A stretch of DNA of 6,407 nt, taken from positions 1-6,407 of the forward strand of contig CAZBUH010000103.1 in NCBI GenBank assembly GCA_964495095.1, in the 5' to 3' direction. The DNA is from CAZBUH01 sp964495095 (GTDB lineage Bacteria; Bacillota; Clostridia; Oscillospirales; Oscillospiraceae). Below, in pieces: positions 1 to 5,579 of this stretch; positions within the stretch are counted from its first letter, which is position 1, and each line of letters starts with the position of its first letter. Below the pieces are notes generated by a model. It ran no database searches and was not told the origin of the DNA. It saw nothing but the letters and a program-made list of their open reading frames with translations. Position numbers and translations under genes: made by a program.

Positions 1-783
1 GACCTCGCAGCTTGGCTCTGTGAAGGGGAAGTGGTGGGGACGGAAGCGGGTCTTTGTGCCCTCGCCGTAGAGGGCGGAGATAAGGCTGTTGAGCGTGCCC
101 TTCAGGTCGGCCATGGTGATGCCCTTATCCACCACAAGCCCCTCAATCTGATGGAACATGGGGGAATGGGTGGCGTCAACCTCGTCCTTGCGATAGACGC
201 GGCCGGGGGCGATTATGCGGATGGGAGGCTTCTGATTTTCCATGACACGGACCTGCATCGGGGAGGTCTGGGTGCGGAGCAGGAGGGAGGAGTCCCCGTC
301 CAGATAAAATGTGTCGCTCCACTCCCGGGAGGGGTGGGTCTCTTCTATATTGAGCTTTGTGAAGTTATACTCGGCAAGCTCAATTTCGGGGCCCTCGGCC
401 ACTGAAAAGCCCATGCCGGCGAAAATGTCCTTGACCTCGTCCAGAACTATGCTCATGGGGTGCTTGTGGCCTATGGGGTATTTTTCGCCGGGGATTGTAA
501 CGTCCACAGTCTCCGTTTTGAGCTTGGCCTTAAGGGCGGCGGACTCTATGCGCTCCGTCTGCTTTGCGATGGCCTCCGTAAGCGTCTCCCTGACCTCGTT
601 TGCAAGCTGGCCGATAACGGGACGCTCCTCCGGGGAGAGGCTGCCCATCTGCTTTAAAACCGCGGTAAGCTCGCCCTTCTTACCCAGATATTTGACTCTC
701 AGATTTTCAATGTCCGCTTTCTCCTTTGCCTCCGCGAAAGCGTCAAGAGCGGACTGCCTGATTTTTTCAAGCTGCTGCTTCAT
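1..783 (-). CDS. pheS: Phenylalanyl-tRNA synthetase alpha subunit, N-terminal 261 residues (runs off left edge)
   Basis: Cytoplasmic class II aminoacyl-tRNA synthetase subunit that charges tRNA-Phe, working as an alpha2-beta2 tetramer with PheT. The protein begins MKQQLEKIRQSALDAF and residues 1 to about 85 look like the helical coiled-coil arm that binds tRNA. The catalytic core follows: GPEIE at 131-135, HPSREWSDTFY at 150-160, RTQTSPMQVR at 170-179, GRVYRKDEVDATHSPMFHQ at 194-212 and the motif 2 region RFRPHHFPFTEPS at 246-258. The frame is open to base 1; with a usual length near 340 residues, about 80 residues including motif 3 lie outside the window. HPSREWSD differs slightly from the more common HPARDMQD. 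The ATG at 781-783 is preceded by AAGGAGTGAT at 792-801, with 12 nt between GGAG and ATG. pheT probably follows beyond the edge (inference). Expression is controlled by the T-box leader directly upstream. Confidence 0.98.
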   Translation of the reverse strand, partial: MKQQLEKIRQSALDAFAEAKEKADIENLRVKYLGKKGELTAVLKQMGSLSPEERPVIGQLANEVRETLTEAIAKQTERIESAALKAKLKTETVDVTIPGEKYPIGHKHPMSIVLDEVKDIFAGMGFSVAEGPEIELAEYNFTKLNIEETHPSREWSDTFYLDGDSSLLLRTQTSPMQVRVMENQKPPIRIIAPGRVYRKDEVDATHSPMFHQIEGLVVDKGITMADLKGTLNSLISALYGEGTKTRFRPHHFPFTEPSCEV

Positions 784-833
784 TTATATATATCACTCCT
801 TAAAAATAAAAAGCCTTTGATTTTCCGCCGGGC

Positions 834-873
834 AAATAAAAAAGCCTTTCCTCCCATACAAGGGACGAAAGAC
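834..873 (-). terminator. T-box attenuator (intrinsic terminator) of the pheS leader
   Basis: On the minus strand GTCTTTCGTCCC (862-873) pairs with GGGAGGAAAGGC (844-855), a 12-bp stem with one G-G mismatch and a 6-nt loop, followed by a run of six T and then ATTT (834-843). The 5' arm contains the bases that would instead pair with the T-box motif at 882-894 in the antiterminator. Termination is expected when tRNA-Phe is charged. Confidence 0.92.
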
Positions 874-1060
874 CATACTTCCGCGGTACCACCCGACTTC
901 CGCGCAGAGCGCGGCTCTTATGCTCCTTAACGCGGAGCCTGCGCCGGTGATTGGCCGGAGCTCCCAGGCGAACCAAGCGCATTCTCAGGCAGGCCGCTTT
1001 CAGCCGGTGGCGGCCATTCTCTTTCGCCTTATACACTGCGCTATTTTCCTGTTCAAAGCC
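834..1060 (-). promoter_or_regulatory. T-box riboswitch leader of pheS (specifier UUC, Phe)
   Basis: A T-box leader binds uncharged tRNA and then favours an antiterminator over a terminator. On the minus strand Stem I can be built from CAGG/CCTG (1048-1051 with 965-968), GCGCA/TGCGC (1037-1041 with 977-981), AGGC/GCCT (1026-1029 with 987-990) and GGCCGC/GCGGCC (1010-1015 with 992-997). The apical loop holds GGCTGAAA and the opposite bulge AGAGAA, fitting the paired T-loops that contact the tRNA elbow. The specifier loop between the two lowest stems contains TTC at 970-972, a Phe codon matching the downstream gene. A hairpin at 922-938 and Stem III (CCGCGC-TCT-GCGCGG, 900-914) follow. The T-box motif GGGTGGTACCGCG lies at 882-894 and the terminator at 834-873. 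Pairings were made by eye; the other codons readable in the loop do not fit the gene. Confidence 0.95.
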
Positions 1061-1081
1061 ATAGATATTCGATTCTTTTTA

Positions 1082-1110
1082 TTTATAGCATATAATTCTG
1101 AAAAAGGCAA
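1082..1110 (-). promoter_or_regulatory. Sigma-A-type promoter of the pheS T-box transcript
   Basis: Reading the minus strand, a -35 TTGCCT (1105-1110) is separated by exactly 17 bp from a -10 TATAAA (1082-1087), which also has an extended TGC just upstream. The predicted start is near 1075, about 20 nt before Stem I. This gives pheS its own promoter, independent of gluQ. Between 1111 and 1186 (downstream of gluQ) only weak inverted repeats are seen and no convincing terminator, so read-through from gluQ into the leader is possible. Confidence 0.8.
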
Positions 1111-1186
1111 GAGGGAAATAGGCGTTTACACATTATAAATGCTGAAACCTGGCGCAAATTCAGGCTCCCCGGTACACGGATGTTTT

Positions 1187-2092
1187 TCAAAAGCCGTTTA
1201 TAACAACGTTTTCCCTTCTTATATTTTCCCAGGAAAAATACTTCAGTGCTTCTGCGGGGGATATTGGCTCACGGCAGTCGATAATCCCCATTATATAGGC
1301 CAGCCTGCCGATTATCTCCCGGGGATGATACCGCTCAAATAGTGCGCCGGCGTCCATGTCGCCGTCCCGCTTGCTGAGCCGCCTGCCGTCGGGGGCCACC
1401 AGCAGCGGAACATGAAAATAAGCAGGCTGGGGAAAGCCCAGCATACGCTGAAGCCATATCTGCCTCGGCGTGGAGTCCAGAAGGTCCCTGCCGCGCACCA
1501 CCTCGGTTACGCCGGAGAGCCCGTCGTCCGTGACCACTGCCAGCTGATAGGCGTAAACACCATCGGAGCGGCGTATTATAAAATCTCCGCAGCCGTGCGC
1601 GAGATTTTCGGAAAAATCCCCGAAAACCCCGTCGTGAAATTTTATATCCTCGTCAGGCACGGCGGTGCGCCAGGCCGGGGCGCGTTTTTTTGCGGCTCTC
1701 TGGGTCTCCGTAAGGCCGCGGCAGGTGCCGGGATATATAAATTTACCGTCGGACCGGTGGGGCGCGGAGGCGGCGTGCAGCTCGTTTCTCGAGCAGTAAC
1801 AGGGGTATACGAGGCCCCGGGCGTCAAGCTTTGCGAACATCCCCGCGTAGACCCCGTCCCGCTGGCTCTGGGGCTGGCTCTCATAATCCCAATCAAGGCC
1901 AAGGCGCTTTAAATCCTCCTTAAGCTGCTCTGAGTATTCCGGGCGGCACCGACCCCGGTCCAAATCCTCAATTCGCAGGAGCATATTGCCGTTTTGGGAG
2001 CGTATGGAGAGCCAGGCCAGCAACGCGGAGCTTATATTTCCCAGGTGCATCCTGCCGCTGGGGCTGGGGGCAAATCTGCCGGTAGGCGTCAA
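1187..2092 (-). CDS. gluQ: Glutamyl-Q tRNA(Asp) synthetase
   Basis: Truncated GluRS paralogue that activates glutamate and joins it to the queuosine at the wobble base of tRNA-Asp, rather than to the tRNA 3' end. Numbered from the preferred TTG start (301 residues): GRFAPSPSGRMHLGN at 5-19 is the class I HIGH region, RIEDLDRGR lies at 40-48, and LSKRDGD at 239-245 is the KMSKS-like loop. The diagnostic zinc site is C98-Y-C100 ... Y120-P-G-T-C124, as in known GluQ enzymes. The chain ends shortly after the catalytic domain, with no anticodon-binding domain, as expected for GluQ (about 300 residues) and unlike GluRS (about 480). A GTG at 2099-2101 would add three residues but lies inside the ribosome site GAGGTGAT (2097-2104); that site is 4 nt from the TTG, so TTG is preferred. 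It lies about 70 nt behind mobAB on the same strand and is probably cotranscribed. The stop is TGA at 1187-1189. Confidence 0.93.
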   Translation of the reverse strand: MTPTGRFAPSPSGRMHLGNISSALLAWLSIRSQNGNMLLRIEDLDRGRCRPEYSEQLKEDLKRLGLDWDYESQPQSQRDGVYAGMFAKLDARGLVYPCYCSRNELHAASAPHRSDGKFIYPGTCRGLTETQRAAKKRAPAWRTAVPDEDIKFHDGVFGDFSENLAHGCGDFIIRRSDGVYAYQLAVVTDDGLSGVTEVVRGRDLLDSTPRQIWLQRMLGFPQPAYFHVPLLVAPDGRRLSKRDGDMDAGALFERYHPREIIGRLAYIMGIIDCREPISPAEALKYFSWENIRRENVVINGF

Positions 2093-2096
2093 ACTT

Positions 2097-2104
2097 ATCA
2101 CCTC
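2097..2104 (-). promoter_or_regulatory. Ribosome binding site that decides the gluQ start
   Basis: Minus-strand GAGGTGAT is an eight-base match to the 16S anti-Shine-Dalgarno and sits 4 nt before TTG (2090-2092). It contains the competing GTG codon (2099-2101), which itself has no Shine-Dalgarno at useful distance. TTG is therefore the more likely initiator. Confidence 0.65.
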
Positions 2105-2146
2105 GTATATTTCCCGGAGCCGCGGGAGTTATCATTCTGCGGACAC

Positions 2147-2163
2147 AGCGGCGCGCCGCCGCT
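2147..2163 (-). other. GC-rich hairpin at the mobAB stop codon
   Basis: The sequence AGCGGCG-CGC-CGCCGCT is a perfect 7-bp inverted repeat with a 3-nt loop, and one arm includes part of the mobAB stop codon (2162-2164). There is no T run after it, so it is not an intrinsic terminator. It may stabilise the upstream message end or affect translation coupling to gluQ (inference). Confidence 0.5.
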
Positions 2164-3223
2164 AAATGCGTAATGAAACGGTTTTCATATAGTCCGTTAT
2201 TATATCGGCGCAGCCGGAAACGTCATCCAGGGCAAGCTGGAGCAACGGGATATCCAGCTTTTCATCGGTAATGACGCAGAGCAGCTCCTCTGGAGAAGAG
2301 AGGAGCGGGCGGTTAAGCTCTCTGCGGTGTATCTCGATTTTCATGTTTTGGCTTTTTTTGTAGCCCTCGGTGATTATCAGGTCGCACTCCGGCATACGGG
2401 CCGCCACGGCCTGAAGGCTCAGCTCCTCCTGAAGATGTTCTACCATGGCAAATTTTTCGCCGGAGGCGATAGCCACAATGTCCGCCCCGGCGTTTGTAAA
2501 GCGCCAGGTATCCTTGCCCTCACGGTCCATTTCAAAGCCGTGTACGTCGTGCTTTATTACGCCGAGACGGATGCCGCGGCCTTTAAGCTCCGGTATGAGC
2601 TTTTCGATAAATGTGGTTTTTCCCGTGCCGGATTTCCCGACGAAGGTTATAATCGGCGTCGCGTTCAAATTTTTCACATCCTCCGGGGTGTTCAGATTTG
2701 TAAATATCTCCTGCCGTGAGGTCTCCGCGTATACGGTGTCCACCGCACGGAGCAGGGAGTGCATGCTGTTGTCGTTTTCCTCCAGAAGCCGCTCCGCCGC
2801 CGGAAGGCAGGTTTTTCGGTAAAGGCCGAAAAGAGGCTCGGGACGGCCGCGGTTTAAGTATATGCAGGCGTCGGCGCTGCCTATGGAGCGTATAAGCTCA
2901 AGGGCCGCGGAGGCGGAGAGACAGGGCATGTCCCCGGCGCAGAAGAACACAAGCTCCGTATTTGAGGCCAGAAGCCCCGCGTGGAGCGCGCCCAGGGGCC
3001 CCCGATGCGGATAGACGTCGTAGACCTCCCGGACTCCCGGGGGCGTTTTTGCAAGATGGCCCGGATAGCCGGAGGCTATAAGCACCTCAGGGCAGAGCTT
3101 TGCCCAGAACATGGCCGCCCGCTGGGGGAATGTGAGGCCGCCGAGCTCCATTTTCATTTTGTCCCGGCCCATTCGGGAGGATTTTCCGCCTGCGGCGATA
3201 AGGGCAGTAATTTCAGTTTCCAT
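2162..3223 (-). CDS. mobAB: MobA-MobB fusion: molybdenum cofactor guanylyltransferase with GTP-binding adaptor domain
   Basis: Cytoplasmic enzyme of the last molybdenum cofactor step. MobA transfers GMP from GTP to Mo-molybdopterin, giving the guanine dinucleotide form used by DMSO-reductase-family enzymes such as formate dehydrogenases; MobB is a P-loop GTPase thought to assist it. Residues 1 to about 187 are MobA: AAGGKSSRMGRDK at 10-22, RGPLGAL at 74-80, GDMP at 97-100 (metal-binding Asp) and NLNTPEDV at 176-183. The double glycine in AAGG fits MobA rather than the cytidylyltransferase MocA, which has LAAG. Residues 189-353 are MobB: Walker A GKSGTGKTT at 196-204, IKHDVHGFEMDREGKDTWR at 223-241 and EGYKK at 286-290. 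Both halves look complete and the linker is very short. The ATG has no Shine-Dalgarno and the next Met lies within the MobA motif, so the start is fixed and the message may be leaderless. gluQ follows, probably in the same operon. Confidence 0.95.
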   Translation of the reverse strand: METEITALIAAGGKSSRMGRDKMKMELGGLTFPQRAAMFWAKLCPEVLIASGYPGHLAKTPPGVREVYDVYPHRGPLGALHAGLLASNTELVFFCAGDMPCLSASAALELIRSIGSADACIYLNRGRPEPLFGLYRKTCLPAAERLLEENDNSMHSLLRAVDTVYAETSRQEIFTNLNTPEDVKNLNATPIITFVGKSGTGKTTFIEKLIPELKGRGIRLGVIKHDVHGFEMDREGKDTWRFTNAGADIVAIASGEKFAMVEHLQEELSLQAVAARMPECDLIITEGYKKSQNMKIEIHRRELNRPLLSSPEELLCVITDEKLDIPLLQLALDDVSGCADIITDYMKTVSLRI

Positions 3224-3229
3224 GACAAA

Positions 3230-3258
3230 ATTATAGCAGATAACGCCGGGTTTTTAAA
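3230..3258 (-). promoter_or_regulatory. Promoter of mobAB, predicted to give a leaderless mRNA
   Basis: On the minus strand a consensus -10 TATAAT (3230-3235) with an extended TGC lies 17 bp from a weak -35 TTTAAA (3253-3258). Only 6 nt (TTTGTC) separate the -10 from the mobAB ATG, so the usual start point, 7 nt after the -10, falls on the A of the start codon. Confidence 0.7.
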
Positions 3259-3261
3259 GAG

Positions 3262-3278
3262 CCATTACGTCATAATGG
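3262..3278. promoter_or_regulatory. Dyad CCATTA-N5-TAATGG upstream of the mobAB -35: possible operator
   Basis: A perfect 6-bp inverted repeat with a 5-bp centre (CGTCA) lies just upstream of the weak -35 element, centred about 47 bp before the predicted mobAB start point. This is where class II activators often bind. It does not resemble the E. coli ModE site. The regulator is unknown, and a dyad this short can occur by chance. Confidence 0.35.
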
Positions 3279-3529
3279 GGGAAAACCGATTGTCCCGTTT
3301 GACTTTGGCGTTGTTAGGGCGGGGCGTGGGCGGTTTTCATCTGTGTAACCCAATCACAAAAAAGAGCGTGCCGTTTTCTCTGCTGAATGAAATAGCCGAA
3401 GCTTTAAAAAATTGCAAAAATACTCAGTTCTATACCTGCCGCTGTACCGGTAAAAAGGCATTTCAGTACATGGCAAAGAAAACGCCGAATTTGTTTTATC
3501 TATCTTGCGGAGAGACAATTGACGTTTAA
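3275..3529 (+). CDS. Doubtful small ORF, 84 codons, unknown function
   Basis: I do not recognise this protein. The ORF could begin at ATG 3275-3277 and ends with TAA; the frame is also open upstream, but there it only shadows mobAB on the other strand. The sequence reads like a plausible soluble peptide: Lys-rich, with five Cys (24, 47, 55, 57, 78), a probable helix SLLNEIAEALKN at 35-46, and CRC at 55-57. Against it, there is no Shine-Dalgarno before the ATG, no clear plus-strand promoter, the start falls inside a dyad, and a minus-strand frame in the same stretch is open for more than 50 codons as well. Codon use is more AT-rich than in the neighbouring genes. It may be a decayed gene remnant or non-coding DNA. 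Confidence 0.25.
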   Translation: MGENRLSRLTLALLGRGVGGFHLCNPITKKSVPFSLLNEIAEALKNCKNTQFYTCRCTGKKAFQYMAKKTPNLFYLSCGETIDV

Positions 3530-3558
3530 CTGAAGAATGGGAAAACTGATTTCACAGA

Positions 3559-3587
3559 TTGCATTTTATAGTGAAATATGTTATACT
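3559..3587 (+). promoter_or_regulatory. Sigma-A-type promoter of the lipoprotein isomerase gene
   Basis: A -35 TTGCAT (3559-3564) and a -10 TATACT (3582-3587) are 17 bp apart, with an extended TG at the -10. The expected start is near 3594, leaving a leader of about 140 nt before the coding region. Confidence 0.75.
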
Positions 3588-3593
3588 ACCCGC

Positions 3594-3734
3594 ATAGCGG
3601 ACAGCGCAGTGTTTAAACCGCCGGCTTTCGCGCTTTATTGTATGTGAAAAGGGCGGATTTACGTTAAAAGCAATAAATTTCCGCATGGGCGGCGTTTCCA
3701 CGGCGGCCGCTCAAAAAAATGGAGGCGTTCTCGT
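3594..3734 (+). other. Long 5' leader of the isomerase gene, no recognised riboswitch
   Basis: About 140 nt lie between the predicted start and the TTG codon. The stretch is GC-rich in places, with short possible pairings such as CCGCC (3618-3622) with GGCGG (3652-3656), but I recognise no known riboswitch or T-box motif and see no intrinsic terminator. The end near 3594 is an estimate from the promoter. Confidence 0.35.
3721..3725 (+). promoter_or_regulatory. Ribosome binding site supporting the TTG start of the isomerase
   Basis: GGAGG lies 9 nt before TTG 3735-3737. A competing ATG at 3719-3721 overlaps it but opens only eight codons in another frame and has no ribosome site of its own. 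Confidence 0.6.
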
Positions 3735-4361
3735 TTGAAGCATAAAATTATAGTCCGTGCCGCGGTGCTTATGGCTGCGGCGGCAATGCTTGTGTCAGTT
3801 TGCGCAGGCTGTGTTACGCTTGGAGACAGAAACCCCACGGCCACCATAACCTTCAGCACAGGCGACAGCATTACGATAAGGCTTTATTATGACAAGGCTC
3901 CCAACACCGTTAAGAATTTTATAAGCCTTGCCGAGTCCGGATTTTACGACGGTACGATAATTCACCGTGTTGTCAAATACTCCTTTGTCCAGATGGGCGA
4001 CCCCAACGGGGACGGCACAGGCGACGCGGGCTACTACATTAAAGGCGAGTGCGCCAACAACGGATATAAGAAAAACGATTTGACCCACTCCGAGGGTATG
4101 GTGTCCATGGCCAGGATGTCCGAGGACTACGACAGCGGAAGCTGCCAGTTTTTCATCATGGTGGGCACAAAGACCACCTACGACGGGGAATACGCCGTGT
4201 TCGGCAAGGTCATTGACAACTACGATTTCATTGAAGAGCTTTCAAAATGCGACGTGGACGACAACAAAAGGCCTTTAGACGAGGTTTCCATTGAGTCCGT
4301 AACAATAGAAAAATACGGCAGAAGCTTCGGGGAGCCCAGCACCATAAAGAAAAAAGACTGA
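3735..4361 (+). CDS. Cyclophilin-type peptidyl-prolyl cis-trans isomerase, predicted lipoprotein
   Basis: Cyclophilins speed cis-trans isomerisation of X-Pro bonds; this one is probably anchored to the outer face of the membrane to help exported proteins fold. Residues 1-25 form a signal peptide (basic MKHKIIVR, hydrophobic AAVLMAAAAMLVSV) ending in CAGC, a lipobox with Cys26 as lipid site; Cys at position -3, where Leu is usual, is a mild oddity. The cyclophilin domain covers about 35-195. Active-site features are H77-R78 (catalytic Arg), F84 and Q86 in SFVQMGDP, Q138-F-F in CQFFIMVG, and F156 in YAVFGKV. All key positions are present, so it should be active. Length 208 is typical. The start is TTG at 3735-3737, 9 nt after GGAGG (3721-3725); no in-frame ATG would keep the signal peptide. 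It is monocistronic, with its own promoter and a terminator 20 nt after the stop, and lies convergent to the anti-sigma gene. Confidence 0.94.
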   Translation: MKHKIIVRAAVLMAAAAMLVSVCAGCVTLGDRNPTATITFSTGDSITIRLYYDKAPNTVKNFISLAESGFYDGTIIHRVVKYSFVQMGDPNGDGTGDAGYYIKGECANNGYKKNDLTHSEGMVSMARMSEDYDSGSCQFFIMVGTKTTYDGEYAVFGKVIDNYDFIEELSKCDVDDNKRPLDEVSIESVTIEKYGRSFGEPSTIKKKD

Positions 4362-4381
4362 CGCTGAAAGAGGATAAAACC

Positions 4382-4418
4382 AATGCCGGAAGTACATGAA
4401 ACGTACTTCCGGCATTTT
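4382..4418. terminator. Bidirectional intrinsic terminator between isomerase and anti-sigma genes
   Basis: AATGCCGGAAGTAC (4382-4395) and GTACTTCCGGCATT (4403-4416) form a perfect 14-bp stem with a 7-nt loop. On the plus strand TTTTCACTTTTT follows, ending the isomerase transcript. On the minus strand GGTTTTATCC follows, a weaker T run that can still serve the anti-sigma gene, whose stop is at 4425. One hairpin thus serves both convergent units. Confidence 0.92.
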
Positions 4419-4424
4419 CACTTT

Positions 4425-5495
4425 TTACTCCGCTTTTTTAAGCTCCAGCCCTTCTACTATGATCGTTTCCACGTTTTCAGGCTCCACCAGCCGGTTAAAG
4501 GCCATGTACATGCTCGTGTAATCGGAGGAAAGGGAGCCCACTGGGCTGTTGGCGTATTCCTCGGAGGACACTATATACTCGGTGCCGTCCTTGAATTTCA
4601 GCGTCAGGCTGCTGCAGCCGTCAAGACTCGTGCCGCCGCTTTTAAGCGTAAAGCCCACCGGGGAGAGGAAGCCGGTCATTTCGCCGCCCTGCCACTTTTC
4701 TGACGGAGCCGCCTCTGAGACAGGGATAATAAGCTGAGTTTCGTCGTAATTGGCAAAGGTATGGCCAAACTCCTCGTGGAAAGTCCCGTTTGCAGCCCTG
4801 AACACTATTTCCACGTCCCTGCCGGACTGCCCGTCGCTGAAGGGCGTGACATATATGACGTATCTTGCGTGGGTATTGCTTGTGGAGTCCTCGTCCAGAT
4901 ATTCACGGGAATCCAGAATATCGCCGCCGGCGGTGCGGAGGCTTATTGTTATGGGGGCATACTCTCCTTTATTGTAATCGTATCTTTCCTTTATGCCCAG
5001 CCCGTCAGGGTTATCGACGTCCACGGTCATAACGCCTATGCCGTTTTCATCGAATACGAAGCTGTCCACCGTAAAGGTATATCCGCAGACCTCCGCGACA
5101 CGTCCGCTCCGGCTCACATATCCGCCCAGGAGCGTTTCGGCGGCCTCCTGGTCCACATCCACCCGTTCTACGGCGGGGTAGGTGTAAGAGGTGCCCGGCC
5201 CGTTTCCGTCCGTGACCGTTATGGAATCACGGCCCTTTACGCCCGTGCCGAAGGCACTCTGGAAAAATCCCGTGTGGGCGCCTATGGCATAGGCCGCCGC
5301 GCTGAGTATCAGGCAGGCTGCCGCCGCGATAACCGCGATTTTGCCAATACGGCGGCCCTTTCCGTTTGAAATGTTTTTCATTGCAGTCTCCTTTTCAATG
5401 CTGTACACGCTGCCGGCGTATACAGAGTCCATGGTTCTTTCCACTATTTCTCTGTCTATATGGCCCATGGCCGACAGAAAATCGAATTTATTCAT
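4425..5495 (-). CDS. Putative membrane anti-sigma factor, partner of the adjacent ECF sigma factor
   Basis: A 356-residue protein with a cytoplasmic N-terminal part, one transmembrane helix and a large outer domain. Residues 1-40 (MNKFDFLSAMGHIDREIVER and following) resemble the short helical N-terminus of clostridial anti-sigma proteins, which would hold the sigma factor. Residues 45-50 (GKGRRI) are basic, and about 50-72 form the membrane helix (IAVIAAAACLILSAAAYAIG). Residues 75-356 are Gly/Asp/Ser-rich with alternating hydrophobic strands, suggesting a beta-rich sensor outside the cell, perhaps of the DUF4179 type (recalled resemblance, not searched). It has no signal peptidase site and no catalytic motif I can name. 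The gene follows the sigma gene by 84 nt, and its ATG has GGAGG 6 nt upstream (5502-5506). Operon order sigma then anti-sigma is the usual arrangement. The signal sensed is unknown. Confidence 0.8.
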   Translation of the reverse strand: MNKFDFLSAMGHIDREIVERTMDSVYAGSVYSIEKETAMKNISNGKGRRIGKIAVIAAAACLILSAAAYAIGAHTGFFQSAFGTGVKGRDSITVTDGNGPGTSYTYPAVERVDVDQEAAETLLGGYVSRSGRVAEVCGYTFTVDSFVFDENGIGVMTVDVDNPDGLGIKERYDYNKGEYAPITISLRTAGGDILDSREYLDEDSTSNTHARYVIYVTPFSDGQSGRDVEIVFRAANGTFHEEFGHTFANYDETQLIIPVSEAAPSEKWQGGEMTGFLSPVGFTLKSGGTSLDGCSSLTLKFKDGTEYIVSSEEYANSPVGSLSSDYTSMYMAFNRLVEPENVETIIVEGLELKKAE

Positions 5496-5510
5496 GCAGA
5501 TCCTCCATTC

Positions 5511-5527
5511 CGCCGCTGTGCGCGGCG
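5511..5527 (-). other. Small GC hairpin between sigma and anti-sigma genes
   Basis: CGCCGC and GCGGCG form a 6-bp stem with a 5-nt loop in the 84-nt gap, ending a few bases before the anti-sigma ribosome site. It lacks a T run, so it is not a terminator. It could tune the ratio of the two proteins by affecting message stability or translation (inference). Confidence 0.4.
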
Positions 5528-5579
5528 CTGTTAGAAATAAATTTTCCGGCGAAAGCGATTACAGTACCGGCGCGGTTTA

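Noticed and set aside
31..820. Plus-strand open frames opposite pheS
   Set aside because: They mirror pheS, whose reading frame shows clear family motifs; they have no ribosome sites or recognisable protein features.
800..1036. Minus-strand 78-codon frame inside the pheS leader
   Set aside because: It lies fully across the T-box structure; the conservation there is explained by RNA, not protein.
1412..1912. Plus-strand open frame opposite gluQ
   Set aside because: It is the antisense of the conserved GluQ catalytic domain in high-GC codons and has no independent support.
2327..2822. Plus-strand frames opposite mobAB
   Set aside because: They shadow the MobA/MobB coding sequence and resemble no protein.
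3719..3745. Eight-codon ORF (ATG at 3719) overlapping the isomerase start, possible leader peptide
   Set aside because: It has no ribosome site of its own and no regulatory codon pattern; the overlap is likely chance.
4761..5369. Long plus-strand frame opposite the anti-sigma gene
   Set aside because: It is antisense to a well-supported protein with a membrane helix and a good ribosome site.
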